Shown: positions 26,499-34,271 of the stretch, piece after piece
Position numbering within the stretch: the first letter of the stretch is position 1
Layout of the letters: each line of letters starts with the position of its first letter
Translations under genes and position numbers: made by a program
Notes under the pieces: generated by a model
What the model was told of the DNA's origin: nothing
Database searches by the model: none
Seen by the model: the letters and a program-made list of their open reading frames with translations, nothing else
Assembly: GCF_030247605.1 (NCBI RefSeq)
Contig: NZ_JAOTSB010000032.1
Span: 1-34,271, forward strand
DNA length: 34,271 bases
Reading direction: 5' to 3'
Origin: Acidaminobacter sp.
GTDB lineage: Bacteria > Bacillota > Clostridia > Peptostreptococcales > Acidaminobacteraceae

Positions 26499-26900
26499 TT
26501 ACCAAACGTAACAGATGACTTCGCCGCCAACACCGAGTTTGCGAGCTTCCTTATCTGTGATAATGCCATTAGATGTCGAAATGATGGCAATACCAAGGCC
26601 GCCAAGGACTTTCGGAATGTCCGTCTTCTTTGCGTATACTCTGAGGCCTGGTTTTGAAATACGTTTAAGGCCGGAAATGACCTTTTCTTTATTGTCTCCA
26701 TATTTAAGTTCGACTCGGATAATTCCCTGGTGATCGTCTGCGATCATGCTGAAGTTTTTAATAAAGCCTTCTGCCATCAAAATCTCAGCGATTCTCTTTT
26801 TAACGTTCGACGACGGGATGTCGACGACAGTATGCTTTACCATATTGGCATTTCGAATGCGTGTCAGCATATCTGCAATTGGATCTGTAGTCATAGTCAT
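26499..26900 (-). CDS. rpsH: 30S ribosomal protein S8
   Basis: S8 is a primary 16S-binding protein, which in E. coli also represses the spc operon. The 133 residues include [14 protein letters not shown] and the C-terminal [21 protein letters not shown]. The ATG at 26900 lies eight bases after AGGAGG; a TTG two codons earlier is less well spaced. Confidence 0.97.
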   Translation of the reverse strand: MTMTTDPIADMLTRIRNANMVKHTVVDIPSSNVKKRIAEILMAEGFIKNFSMIADDHQGIIRVELKYGDNKEKVISGLKRISKPGLRVYAKKTDIPKVLGGLGIAIISTSNGIITDKEARKLGVGGEVICYVW

Positions 26901-26921
26901 GGACAATACCTCCTTTCCTTA

Positions 26922-27107
26922 TTACCAGCTGGCTTTACGCACACCTGGAATTTGACCTTTATATGCCAATTCTCTGAAGCAAATACGGCAAATGCCGAAT
27001 TTGCGGATGTATGCGTGTGGTCTTCCGCAAAGCTTGCAGCGTGAATATTCTTGTGTAGAATACTTTTGCGTGCGAGCCTGTTTAACTTTAAGCGATGTTT
27101 TCGCCAC
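26922..27107 (-). CDS. rpsN: 30S ribosomal protein S14, type Z
   Basis: This is the short zinc form of S14 (61 residues) found in many Gram-positive bacteria. It has Cys24, Cys27, Cys40 and Cys43 as ligands and ends [17 protein letters not shown]. The start is GTG, eight bases after AAGGAGG; the open frame continues upstream but reads through that site. It lies 13 bp after rplE. Confidence 0.97.
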   Translation of the reverse strand: MAKTSLKVKQARTQKYSTQEYSRCKLCGRPHAYIRKFGICRICFRELAYKGQIPGVRKASW

Positions 27108-27120
27108 TTGATACCCCTCC

Positions 27121-27660
27121 TTATTTGCTGAATGGCATCCCCATAAGCGCGAGAAGCTCACGAGCTTCTTCGTCTGTCTTCGCAGTTGTTACGAAGGTGA
27201 TGTCCATTCCTCGGACTTTGTCAATCTTATCATATTCGATTTCCGGGAAAATCAATTGCTCTTTGACGCCAAGCGTATAGTTGCCTCTGCCGTCAAAAGC
27301 ATTTGGATTGACGCCTTTAAAGTCCCGAACACGCGGAAGCGCGATTGAGATCAGACGTTCGAGGAATTCGTACATGATTTCGCCGCGAAGCGTAAGCTTA
27401 GCGCCGACCGGCATGCCTTCACGAACTTTAAAGTTCGCGACTGACTTTTTCGCTTTTGTGATAACAGGTTGTTGACCTGTGATTTTAGCGAGCTCTGCAA
27501 CCGCTACCTGGATCTCTTTAGGATTTTCCTTTGAGTCACCAAGTCCCATGTTGACCACTACTTTTTCAATTTTAGGAATCTCCATGACGTTGCTGTACTG
27601 GAATTTTTCCATCATAGCCTTAGTAACGTCATTAAGATATTTATCTTTAAATCTAGCCAT
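27121..27660 (-). CDS. rplE: 50S ribosomal protein L5
   Basis: L5 binds 5S rRNA and contacts P-site tRNA. The 179-residue protein starts with the family pattern [10 protein letters not shown], has INMGLGDS-like [12 protein letters not shown], and ends [23 protein letters not shown] precedes the ATG. It follows rplX by 23 bp. Confidence 0.97.
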   Translation of the reverse strand: MARFKDKYLNDVTKAMMEKFQYSNVMEIPKIEKVVVNMGLGDSKENPKEIQVAVAELAKITGQQPVITKAKKSVANFKVREGMPVGAKLTLRGEIMYEFLERLISIALPRVRDFKGVNPNAFDGRGNYTLGVKEQLIFPEIEYDKIDKVRGMDITFVTTAKTDEEARELLALMGMPFSK

Positions 27661-27683
27661 TGGTTAACCCTCCTTCCCGACCG

Positions 27684-27995
27684 TTAGTCAATGACTTCGC
27701 CAGATTTTGCGGCGACTCTGACTTTTTTGCCACTGTCGAGTACTTTGTATGAAACCCTCGTACCCGTTTTGACCTTAGGGTCGAGAAGCATGACGTTCGA
27801 AACATGGATTGGCGCCTCCTGATGGATGATGCCAGCCTGCTTGACTTGTTGTGTAGCTTTTTGGTGTTTAGTCACCATATTGACACCTTCAACGATAACG
27901 CGCTCTTTCTTAGGAAGCGCTTGAAGGACTTTGCCTTTTTTGCCCTTATCCTTGCCGGAAATTACGACAACCGTATCGCCTTTTTTAATACGCAT
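27684..27995 (-). CDS. rplX: 50S ribosomal protein L24
   Basis: L24 initiates large-subunit assembly and lies at the exit tunnel rim. The 103-residue protein has an N-terminal KOW motif ([19 protein letters not shown]) followed by [16 protein letters not shown] precedes the ATG; rplN is 21 bp upstream. Confidence 0.97.
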   Translation of the reverse strand: MRIKKGDTVVVISGKDKGKKGKVLQALPKKERVIVEGVNMVTKHQKATQQVKQAGIIHQEAPIHVSNVMLLDPKVKTGTRVSYKVLDSGKKVRVAAKSGEVID

Positions 27996-28016
27996 CTATT
28001 TCCACCTCCCACTCTC

Positions 28017-28385
28017 TTATAGGACTTCTGGAGCCAGGGAAACGATTTTGGTAAATTTCTTATCCCTTAATTCTCGAGCAACCGGTCCAAAAATACGGGT
28101 ACCGACTGGAGACAAATCTTCTTTGATGATGACTGCTGCGTTATCATCGAATTTAAGGTAGCTACCGTCGTTTCTTCTAACGCCGCTGACGGATCTTACG
28201 ATGACTGCTTTAACAACATCACCTTTTTTAACAACTCCGCCTGGTGTTGCATTTTTAACGGCACAGACGATAACGTCGCCGATGTTGCCGTACTTTCTCT
28301 TTGAACCGCCTAGTACGCGGATGCACAATAACTCTTTGGCACCAGAATTGTCCGCGACTTTCAACCGGGTTTCCTGTTGGATCAT
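28017..28385 (-). CDS. rplN: 50S ribosomal protein L14
   Basis: L14 makes an intersubunit bridge near the factor-binding site. The 122-residue protein starts [17 protein letters not shown] and contains [13 protein letters not shown] and FDDNAAVII, matching the family's exact usual length. AGGAGG precedes the ATG. Confidence 0.97.
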   Translation of the reverse strand: MIQQETRLKVADNSGAKELLCIRVLGGSKRKYGNIGDVIVCAVKNATPGGVVKKGDVVKAVIVRSVSGVRRNDGSYLKFDDNAAVIIKEDLSPVGTRIFGPVARELRDKKFTKIVSLAPEVL

Positions 28386-28414
28386 GCTTGCAACCTCCTT
28401 CCAATCAGCAAGAA

Positions 28415-28669
28415 TTACTTCGCCTTCTCGATAATTTCTACGAGTCTCCAGCGCTTATCGCGGCTGAGAGGGCGAGTTTCCATAATTCGAACTCTATCGC
28501 CGATACCACAGGCGTTCTGTTCGTCGTGTGCTTTGAATTTCGTCGTTCTCTTGACGCGTTTGCCATAGAGAGGATGACGAATGAAATCTTCTACTTTTAC
28601 AACAATTGTCTTATCCATTTTGTCGGAGACAACTGTACCAGTTCTAACTTTTCTGTTAGCTCTTTCCAA
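28415..28669 (-). CDS. rpsQ: 30S ribosomal protein S17
   Basis: S17 is a primary 16S-binding OB-fold protein. The 84 residues include [36 protein letters not shown] (residues about 48-69) and a basic end. The start codon is TTG, eight bases after AGGAGG, confirmed by the absence of any nearby in-frame ATG or GTG with comparable spacing. rpmC lies 20 bp upstream. Confidence 0.96.
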   Translation of the reverse strand: MERANRKVRTGTVVSDKMDKTIVVKVEDFIRHPLYGKRVKRTTKFKAHDEQNACGIGDRVRIMETRPLSRDKRWRLVEIIEKAK

Positions 28670-28689
28670 TTTCCTTACCTCCTTCGCGA

Positions 28690-28884
28690 TTAAGCCTTAA
28701 TATCCAGTTCCCTGAGGATCGTCTTGACTCTGGCAATGTCTTTTTTGACATTTTTGATCTTCATTGGGTTGTCGAGCTGGCCAGTGGCCAACTGGAATCT
28801 AAGGTTGAACAATTCGCTCTTAAGGTCATTCAGCTTTACTGTAAGCTCATCCGGAGTAAGATCTCGGAGTTTGTTACTATTCAT
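28690..28884 (-). CDS. rpmC: 50S ribosomal protein L29
   Basis: L29 is a helical hairpin protein beside the exit tunnel and part of the trigger factor and SRP docking surface. The 64-residue product has [30 protein letters not shown] helices (residues about 6-31) and the [19 protein letters not shown] segment. The ATG overlaps the rplP stop by eight bases and has only a weak GGTGGTG site, suggesting translational coupling. An upstream in-frame extension of seven codons is rejected. Confidence 0.96.
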   Translation of the reverse strand: MNSNKLRDLTPDELTVKLNDLKSELFNLRFQLATGQLDNPMKIKNVKKDIARVKTILRELDIKA

Positions 28885-29317
28885 TAGATTCACCACCCTT
28901 TTCAAGCACTTCTTCGCGCTTCATGAACTTGCACTGAATAGGCAGTTTGTTAGCAGCAAGACGCATCGCTTCACGAGCAGTGTCTTCATTAACACCAGAA
29001 AGCTCGAACATGACGCGGCCCGGCTTGACAACGGCTACCCAGTACTCCGGTGAACCTTTACCGGCACCCATGCGGGTCTCAGCAGGTTTCTTAGTGACCG
29101 GCTTGTGAGGGAAGACTTTGATCCAAACTTTACCGCCTCTTTTAATGTAACGGTTGATCGCAATCCTCGCTGCTTCTATCTGATTCGCTGTGATCCACGC
29201 TGGCTCCATAGCTACCATTGCGTAATCTCCGTACGAAATTTCATTGCCTTTTTGTGCAGTGCCTTTCATTCTGCCGCGATGTACTCTGCGTCGCTTGACT
29301 CTTTTAGGCATTAACAT
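28877..29317 (-). CDS. rplP: 50S ribosomal protein L16
   Basis: L16 is needed for A-site tRNA placement in the large subunit. The 146-residue protein starts [19 protein letters not shown] and has [15 protein letters not shown] and [25 protein letters not shown] is nine bases before the ATG. It overlaps rpmC by eight bases. Confidence 0.97.
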   Translation of the reverse strand: MLMPKRVKRRRVHRGRMKGTAQKGNEISYGDYAMVAMEPAWITANQIEAARIAINRYIKRGGKVWIKVFPHKPVTKKPAETRMGAGKGSPEYWVAVVKPGRVMFELSGVNEDTAREAMRLAANKLPIQCKFMKREEVLEKGGESNE

Positions 29318-29361
29318 GGCGTACAGCCTCCTTCCATGAACTTCTCTATCCGATTAAGGAA

Positions 29362-30144
29362 TTATCTTGCGTCTTTTTCATTTCTGCCTTGTCTTGGCTT
29401 GCCAGTTCTGCCCGGTCTCTTGTTATCTCTCTGACCGCCGCCTTGACCTTGGCCTGGTGTTCTTGCTTTCTTAGGCTCTTTGCGTGTCAGCATGCTTTCG
29501 CCGTTTGCTTTAGGAAGTATTTCACCTTTGCAAATCCAAACCTTAACGCCAATTTTTCCGTAAGTGGTGTTCGCTTCAGCAAAACCGTAGTCAATGTCTG
29601 CGCGAAGCGTTGAAAGAGGTACATTGCCTTCACTGTAGTTCTCAGATCTCGCGATTTCCGCTCCACCAAGTCGACCGGAAGTCATGATTTTAATACCTTC
29701 TACAGCGCCGGAACGCATGGTTCTGGTGATGGAACCTTTCATAGCACGTCTGAAAGCAATACGTCTTTCGAGCTGCGACGCTATGTTTTCAGCGACGAGT
29801 TGTGCATCCGTATCTGCATTTTCAACTTCAGAAATGTCGAGTTGAACAGTTTTGCCGGTCATAGACTGGATCTGCTCTCTCAATTTCTTGATGTTTTCTC
29901 CGCCGCGGCCAACAATCATACCAGGCTTAGCTGTGAAAATGTTGATGTGGATTCTGTTGTTCGCTGCGCGATCGATATAAATTCTGGAAATGCCGGAAGT
30001 GTAAAGTTCCTTTTTAAGAAGTTTTCTGATATTAAAATCTTCTACGAGCAACTCGGAGAAGTTTTTCTTGTTAGCGTACCATTTTGAGTCCCAATCTTTA
30101 ATAATACCGACTCTAAGTCCGTGTGGGCTTACTTTTTGACCCAT
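29362..30144 (-). CDS. rpsC: 30S ribosomal protein S3, with basic C-terminal tail
   Basis: S3 lies at the mRNA entry tunnel of the 30S subunit. The 260-residue protein has the KH domain with [14 protein letters not shown] (75-88) and the C-terminal S3 domain with [22 protein letters not shown] (cited by ends, about 171-192). After about residue 220 it carries an extra 40-residue tail of Gln, Gly, Arg and Lys, longer than in E. coli (about 233 residues). GGAGG precedes the ATG. Confidence 0.97.
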   Translation of the reverse strand: MGQKVSPHGLRVGIIKDWDSKWYANKKNFSELLVEDFNIRKLLKKELYTSGISRIYIDRAANNRIHINIFTAKPGMIVGRGGENIKKLREQIQSMTGKTVQLDISEVENADTDAQLVAENIASQLERRIAFRRAMKGSITRTMRSGAVEGIKIMTSGRLGGAEIARSENYSEGNVPLSTLRADIDYGFAEANTTYGKIGVKVWICKGEILPKANGESMLTRKEPKKARTPGQGQGGGQRDNKRPGRTGKPRQGRNEKDAR

Positions 30145-30161
30145 CCGCTATTCCCTCCTTA

Positions 30162-30503
30162 CTATTCTCTTTCGGATACCGCGACGCCTACATGGCTGCT
30201 TCTCTTAAGAATTGGATTTGCTCTCCCGTGAGAACCCGCTCTGAAACGCTTCATGACAGGTCCCTGGTTAGCATAAATTTCAGCGACAATCAGCTTGTCA
30301 ACATCCATGTGGTTGTTGTTCTCTGCGTTGGCGATTGCCGACTCAAGTACTTTAAGGAAGATTCTTGCGCCTTTGCGCGGTATAAACTTCAAAATCGCTT
30401 TTGCTTCTTTGGCATTCTTGCCTCTGACCAAGTTCGCGATTGGTTTCATCTTTCTTGAGGAAATACGAACGTATTTCGCTTCAGCTCTTACTACGGATTT
30501 CAT
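30162..30503 (-). CDS. rplV: 50S ribosomal protein L22
   Basis: L22 lines the exit tunnel, where its beta-hairpin contributes to macrolide sensitivity. The 113-residue protein has ISSRKMKPIANLVRGK, ENNNHMDVDKL and a C-terminal basic hairpin FRAGSHGRANPILKRSSHV. GGAGG precedes the ATG; rpsS is 30 bp upstream. Confidence 0.97.
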   Translation of the reverse strand: MKSVVRAEAKYVRISSRKMKPIANLVRGKNAKEAKAILKFIPRKGARIFLKVLESAIANAENNNHMDVDKLIVAEIYANQGPVMKRFRAGSHGRANPILKRSSHVGVAVSERE

Positions 30504-30533
30504 TGTGTGCCCTCCTTCCGATCTAAAATGGCC

Positions 30534-30809
30534 TTATTTACCGCTCTTCTTATCGCCCGCGTGGCCTTTGAAAGTTCTCGTAGGGGCGAATTCTCCGAGC
30601 TTGTGGCCGATCATGTCTTCTGTCACATAAACAGGCACATGTTTTTTGCCGTCGTGAACTGCGATCGTGTGTCCAACCATTTGAGGGAAAATCGTCGAAG
30701 ATCTCGACCAAGACTTGATGACTTTTTTATCTCCTGCTGCGTTCATTTCTTCAATTTTCCGGATAAGTCCTTTATGAATAAAAGGTCCTTTTTTAAGCGA
30801 TCTGCTCAT
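30534..30809 (-). CDS. rpsS: 30S ribosomal protein S19
   Basis: S19 lies in the 30S head next to S13. The 91-residue protein starts [11 protein letters not shown], has [21 protein letters not shown] and ends [23 protein letters not shown] precedes the ATG. A 72-bp gap with a hairpin separates it from rplB. Confidence 0.97.
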   Translation of the reverse strand: MSRSLKKGPFIHKGLIRKIEEMNAAGDKKVIKSWSRSSTIFPQMVGHTIAVHDGKKHVPVYVTEDMIGHKLGEFAPTRTFKGHAGDKKSGK

Positions 30810-30881
30810 CCTTGCATTTCCTCCCTTCGTGCTTTACCCGTCGAGGCAGTGGCGAACGCGTAGTCCGCCACCAATCCCAAA

Positions 30882-31712
30882 CTATTTCTTTCTGCCTGAT
30901 ACGATCATTTTGCCGGAAGCCTTTTTCTTGTTACGAGTTTTGTAACCAAGTGCAGGCTTGCCCCAAGGTGTAACAGGTGCCGGACGTCCAATTGGGGAAC
31001 GGCCTTCACCACCGCCGTGAGGGTGGTCATTAGGGTTCATGACGGAACCGCGGACTGTAGGTCTGATGCCCATGTGACGTGTACGGCCAGCTTTACCGAT
31101 CGTGATATTTTCGTGGTCGATATTGCCAACTTGGCCGATCGTCGCACGGCATTCAATTCTGACATAACGTGTTTCGCCAGATGGAAGTCTAAGAAGCGCA
31201 AGTTTGCCTTCTTTAGCCATCAGCTGAGCAGCGTTGCCGGCAGAACGAACAAGCTGAGCGCCTTTACCAGGCTTGAGCTCGATGTTGTGGATCATGGTAC
31301 CGAGCGGGATATTGCTCAGTGGCATAGCATTACCAATCTTGATGTCGTGGCCTTCGCCGGAAATGATGACGTCGCCGACAGCAATTTTGTGAGGTGCTAC
31401 GATGTAACGTTTTTCACCGTCAGCATAGTGAAGAAGTGCGATGTTTGCTGAACGATTTGGATCATATTCGATAGAGGCAACAGTTGCAGGAACATTGTCC
31501 TTGCTGCGCTTGAAATCGATCATACGATATTTGACTCTAGTACCGCCGCCTCTGTGACGAACAGTGATTTTACCTTGATTGTTACGACCTGAATTCTTCT
31601 TGATCGAAACAGTCAGGGCTTTTTCAGGTGTGAATTTTGTGATTTCCTCAAAAGTCGACACCGTCATCTGTCTGATCGCAGGCGAAGTGGGTTTAAACCC
31701 TCTGATACCCAT
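30882..31712 (-). CDS. rplB: 50S ribosomal protein L2
   Basis: L2 is essential for peptidyl transferase centre assembly. The 276-residue protein has [47 protein letters not shown] (about 208-240, including the conserved His of [10 protein letters not shown]) and a basic end. GGAGG precedes the ATG. It follows rplW by 21 bp. Confidence 0.97.
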   Translation of the reverse strand: MGIRGFKPTSPAIRQMTVSTFEEITKFTPEKALTVSIKKNSGRNNQGKITVRHRGGGTRVKYRMIDFKRSKDNVPATVASIEYDPNRSANIALLHYADGEKRYIVAPHKIAVGDVIISGEGHDIKIGNAMPLSNIPLGTMIHNIELKPGKGAQLVRSAGNAAQLMAKEGKLALLRLPSGETRYVRIECRATIGQVGNIDHENITIGKAGRTRHMGIRPTVRGSVMNPNDHPHGGGEGRSPIGRPAPVTPWGKPALGYKTRNKKKASGKMIVSGRKK

Positions 31713-31733
31713 GTTTTTTCCCTCCTTCAGTAA

Positions 31734-32024
31734 TTAAATGCCTTCGAAGAACTCGATGTCTTTGCTGCCTGGAGCCAATTTGACAATGGCTTTCTTCCAG
31801 CTGGAAGTCTTGCCGACATATTTACCTTGTCGCTTAACTTTTCCATCGACGTTCATGGTGTTGACCTTTTCAACTTTGACACCGAAAATAGTCTCTACCG
31901 CCTGGCGGATTTCCGTTTTGTTGGCGTCCTTATGGACTTCGAAAGTATATTTCTTTTCAGAAGTGCCCATCATGCTCTTCTCGGTCACAATTGGGCGAAT
32001 AATAACGTCATAAGCAGTTTTCAT
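31734..32024 (-). CDS. rplW: 50S ribosomal protein L23
   Basis: L23 surrounds the exit tunnel and docks trigger factor and SRP. The 96-residue protein has [14 protein letters not shown] near its start, the [19 protein letters not shown] segment and [11 protein letters not shown]. The ATG overlaps the rplD stop by one base (TAATG), with GGAGGT upstream inside rplD. Confidence 0.97.
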   Translation of the reverse strand: MKTAYDVIIRPIVTEKSMMGTSEKKYTFEVHKDANKTEIRQAVETIFGVKVEKVNTMNVDGKVKRQGKYVGKTSSWKKAIVKLAPGSKDIEFFEGI

Positions 32025-32647
32025 TACGCGTATACCTCCTCGAGTTTCTCGACAGCAGCTTTAGTGATGATGAAGCTGTTGTGGTTGAGGATCTCGTAAA
32101 CGTTGAGCTGACCAACGAAGGATGTCTTGACGCCAGGAATGTTGCTGGCGGAAAGAACTACGTTGTCATTCTTGTCAAGGGTGACAATAAGTGCTTTCTT
32201 GTCAGCGTTGATATTTTTAAGAACGCTGATCATTTCCTTAGTCTTTGGTGCCTCGAATGCGAGGTCCTCAAGGACGACAATCTCACCGTTTTGAACTTTT
32301 GAGCTCAGCGCAGACTTGAGAGCAAGTCTCTTGATTTTCTTTGGCAGAACATAGCTGTAATCTCTTGGCTTCGGTGCGAATACCACGCCACCGCCTACAA
32401 AATGAGGCGCTCTGATGGTACCTTGACGAGCGTTGCCAGTGCCCTTCTGACGGAACGGCTTACGGCCGCCGCCGCGAACTTCGGCTCTAGTCTTTGCAGA
32501 CTGTGTGCCTTGTCTTTGATTGGCGAGATAGTTGACAACAACCTGGTGAAGAACTTGTTTGTTGACCTCAACGCCGAAAATGCTATCACTCAGTTGAATT
32601 TCTCCAACTTTTTCACCTGACATGTTTATAACATCTAATTTAGCCAC
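32024..32647 (-). CDS. rplD: 50S ribosomal protein L4
   Basis: L4 extends into the exit tunnel and, in E. coli, represses the S10 operon. The 207-residue protein has [40 protein letters not shown] and [13 protein letters not shown] in the tunnel-loop region (about 42-108). The start is GTG, preceded by AGGAGG. It overlaps rplW by one base. Confidence 0.97.
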   Translation of the reverse strand: MAKLDVINMSGEKVGEIQLSDSIFGVEVNKQVLHQVVVNYLANQRQGTQSAKTRAEVRGGGRKPFRQKGTGNARQGTIRAPHFVGGGVVFAPKPRDYSYVLPKKIKRLALKSALSSKVQNGEIVVLEDLAFEAPKTKEMISVLKNINADKKALIVTLDKNDNVVLSASNIPGVKTSFVGQLNVYEILNHNSFIITKAAVEKLEEVYA

Positions 32648-32677
32648 GTTGCTTCCTCCTTTCCTTTACTCGAATCA

Positions 32678-33310
32678 CTATTTGCCACACTTGACCGTTG
32701 GTTTAATGGTCAACAGGCAGCCTTTAGGTCCCGGAACCGAGCCTTTAAGAAGGATCAGGTTGCGGTCTGCTTCAACACGGACAACGTCGATATTTTGAAT
32801 CGTGATTTTTTCACGGCCCATACGACCTGCCATTGGCATACCTTTAACAACTTTACCCGGGAAAGTGCCGGCACCGATTGAGCCTGCAAGCCTGTGGCTT
32901 TTGGAACCGTGAGTCATAGGACCGCGTGAATGGTTCCAACGCTTGATATTGCCTTGAGTACCTTTACCTTTGGAAATACCGGAAACATCCACAGCTGCGC
33001 CTTCAGCGAAGAGATCTGCTTTAATTTCCTGGCCGACTGTAAATGCAGATGCATCTTCTACCGTGAATTCGCGAACATACTTCTTGATTTCAACGCCAGC
33101 TTTTGCGAAATGACCTTTAGTCGGTTTGTTGGCTCTGTGTGCCTTCGTATCACCGAATGCCACCTGGATAGCAGAGTAGCCGTCCGTTTCAACCGTTTTG
33201 ACTTGTGTGACATGCATAGGGCCTGCTTCAACAACAGTGACTGGAACGACATTGCCGTTTGCGTCAAACACCTGTGTCATGCCGATTTTTTTACCTAAAA
33301 TACCTAACAT
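32678..33310 (-). CDS. rplC: 50S ribosomal protein L3
   Basis: L3 is an early assembly protein whose loop reaches the peptidyl transferase centre. The 210-residue product starts [16 protein letters not shown] and has [23 protein letters not shown] (about 133-155). The ATG lies about nine bases after GGAGGT; an upstream 15-codon extension has no site. A 106-bp structured gap separates it from rpsJ. Confidence 0.97.
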   Translation of the reverse strand: MLGILGKKIGMTQVFDANGNVVPVTVVEAGPMHVTQVKTVETDGYSAIQVAFGDTKAHRANKPTKGHFAKAGVEIKKYVREFTVEDASAFTVGQEIKADLFAEGAAVDVSGISKGKGTQGNIKRWNHSRGPMTHGSKSHRLAGSIGAGTFPGKVVKGMPMAGRMGREKITIQNIDVVRVEADRNLILLKGSVPGPKGCLLTIKPTVKCGK

Positions 33311-33416
33311 TGAGTTTACACCTCCCGATAATCTTACAGCGGATTGCTCTAGCAATCATACTAAGCTTGAGGGTTGAATCTATTCAAACCAATCTCTTAG
33401 TAACGACAGTAGGGTA
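33311..33416 (-). other. Structured gap between rpsJ and rplC
   Basis: This 106-bp gap contains two inverted repeats. The first is GATTGC/GCAATC with a 4-base loop (33342-33357). The second is a longer imperfect hairpin closed by CTAAG/CTTAG (33361-33365 with 33396-33400) and topped by TTGAAT/ATTCAA (33374-33379 with 33382-33387). There is no T-run, so termination is unlikely. It may control translation of rplC or serve as an RNA processing site. No coding potential is seen. Confidence 0.5.
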
Positions 33417-33731
33417 TTACAGTTTGATTTCAATATCCACGCCGGCTGGGAGATCAAGTCTCATGAGAGAATCAACCGTCTTTGGCGTTGGATTGAGAAT
33501 GTCGATCAAACGCTTGTGCGTTCTGAGTTCGAACTGTTCTCTGGAATCCTTGTACTTGTGAACTGCGCGAAGAATTGTGATGATTTCCTTTTTAGTAGGA
33601 AGCGGAATTGGTCCCGCTACATCAGCACCAGTTCTTTTTGCTGTCTCGACGATCTTTTGTGCTGAGCTGTCGAGAACTTTGTGATCGAACGACTTGAGTT
33701 TGATTCTGATTTTCTGTCCTTTGTTAGCCAT
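33417..33731 (-). CDS. rpsJ: 30S ribosomal protein S10
   Basis: S10 is a 30S head protein that also serves in NusB-dependent rRNA antitermination. The 104-residue product has [26 protein letters not shown] and the end [15 protein letters not shown], the exact usual length. AGGAGG lies eight bases before the ATG at 33731; the open frame upstream of it is leader. It is the first gene of the superoperon. Confidence 0.97.
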   Translation of the reverse strand: MANKGQKIRIKLKSFDHKVLDSSAQKIVETAKRTGADVAGPIPLPTKKEIITILRAVHKYKDSREQFELRTHKRLIDILNPTPKTVDSLMRLDLPAGVDIEIKL

Positions 33732-33926
33732 GTGTTTTACCTCCTTGAAATAAATGCGCGTGATTTTAAACACACGACTGGGTCTATGCACACCTTGCCT
33801 GGCGTATCGCATTTTCAGGCACACAAATCCCGGTCGCCCAATTCAATGATTGGACCGTTCTCAATAGAAATTTTTCCGAGCCAGATCGGTAACCTTCTAT
33901 CTCATCGCTTGTAAACACGCTTTATC
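33732..33926 (-). promoter_or_regulatory. S10 operon leader, structured
   Basis: About 190 nt of untranslated leader before rpsJ. On the minus strand it can form a hairpin with CGGT/ACCG and CCAAT/ATTGG stems (33831-33857) and a second with TGCCTG/CAGGCA (33796-33801 with 33816-33821). No T-run follows either, so this is not an obvious attenuator. Autogenous control by L4 is known for the E. coli S10 leader; whether that applies here is unknown. Confidence 0.5.
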
Positions 33927-33955
33927 ATTATACTACCATCTAATCAGATATGCAA
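33927..33955 (-). promoter_or_regulatory. Promoter of the S10-spc-alpha superoperon
   Basis: On the minus strand TTGCAT (33950-33955) is followed after 17 bp by a perfect TATAAT (33927-33932). It lies between the tuf terminator and rpsJ. No other clear promoter was found inside the superoperon, though weak internal ones cannot be excluded. Confidence 0.7.
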
Positions 33956-33965
33956 CACTTTTCAC

Positions 33966-34000
33966 ACTTAAAAGTGGGCCTGTTTTTCACAGGCCCACTT
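33966..34000 (-). terminator. Terminator of tuf
   Basis: A perfect 12-bp stem AAGTGGGCCTGT/ACAGGCCCACTT (33972-33983 with 33989-34000) with a 5-base loop begins 20 bases after the tuf stop and continues into a short T-rich tail on the minus strand. It separates the str operon end from the S10 promoter. Confidence 0.85.
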
Positions 34001-34020
34001 CTCTAAGCTTTATGCTTATA

Positions 34021-34271
34021 TTACTTAATGATCTTGATAACGGAACCAGCGCCAACCGTACGGCCGCCCTCACGAATGGAGAACTTGAGGCCTTCTTCAA
34101 CAGCGATAGGTGAGATCAAAGTGATCGTCATCTCGATGTTGTCGCCAGGCATACACATTTCTACGCCTGCTGGAAGGTGTGCTGAACCGGTAACGTCTGT
34201 CGTTCTGAAGAAGAACTGCGGTCTGTAGCCGTTAAAGAACGGGGTATGTCTGCCGCCTTCTTCTTTCTTGA
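34021..34271 (-). CDS. tuf: Elongation factor Tu, C-terminal part (5' end beyond right edge)
   Basis: The last 83 residues of EF-Tu, the GTPase that delivers aminoacyl-tRNA. The fragment reads [12 protein letters not shown] near its start, then [30 protein letters not shown] and the invariant end [15 protein letters not shown], all from domain 3. The start and GTP-binding domain lie outside the window. tuf directly upstream of the S10 operon is the usual Firmicute order. Confidence 0.97.
   Translation of the reverse strand, partial: KKEEGGRHTPFFNGYRPQFFFRTTDVTGSAHLPAGVEMCMPGDNIEMTITLISPIAVEEGLKFSIREGGRTVGAGSVIKIIK

Overview
The window looks like chromosomal DNA from a Clostridia-type Firmicute. 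Supporting signs are strong AGGAGG ribosome binding sites on nearly every gene, a Firmicute-style rRNA leader with a boxA-like sequence, class 1B dihydroorotate dehydrogenase (pyrD plus pyrK), PyrR-style pyrimidine attenuators, an L14e-like KOW protein between map and infA, and the order ecfA1-ecfA2-ecfT-truA-rplM-rpsI after the ribosomal block. The 5' end of a 16S gene at the left edge would fix the taxonomy; I cannot name a genus from it by eye. The content is overwhelmingly housekeeping. I see no phage, insertion sequence, CRISPR array, tRNA or defence island.

Layout, left to right. (1) 1-406: 5' end of a 16S rRNA gene transcribed leftward, with a leader and two promoters (to about 744). 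(2) 852-6670: pyrimidine biosynthesis as two divergent units, pyrC-pyrF-pyrK-pyrD leftward and pyrB-pyrI rightward. Each has its own promoter and a leader with a PyrR-type hairpin and a terminator just before the ribosome binding site. (3) 6689-8104: a sodium:neurotransmitter-symporter-family transporter with a long untranslated leader. (4) 8612-13522: a leftward cluster of MazG-like pyrophosphohydrolase, a LigB-like/AMMECR1 fusion, a DUF1893 protein, nucleoside diphosphate kinase, an ECF substrate-binding membrane protein and a FAD oxidoreductase. (5) 13682-14521: rplM-rpsI. (6) 14725-17942: ecfA1-ecfA2-ecfT-truA. (7) 18095-33731: one long leftward S10-spc-alpha ribosomal superoperon, rpsJ to rplQ, including secY, adk, map, infA and rpoA. 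(8) 34021-34271: the 3' end of tuf, running off the right edge.

How it fits together. The pyr genes make UMP from carbamoyl phosphate, except for the pyrE step and carbamoyl phosphate synthesis, which are absent here. Their leaders suggest control by UMP through PyrR, whose gene is also outside the window. The ribosomal superoperon is the usual Firmicute arrangement and probably depends on the promoter near 33927-33955. The ECF energy-coupling module (two ATPases plus EcfT) can serve many substrate-binding proteins, and the lone S component at 10259-10777 is a likely client. The most interesting material is regulatory RNA: the matched pyr leaders and several structured untranslated gaps in the ribosomal operons (rpmJ-rpsM, rpsJ-rplC, the rpsJ leader, the rplM leader). 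The least understood protein-coding part is the LigB-like/AMMECR1 fusion cluster. I did not find a convincing wholly new system.
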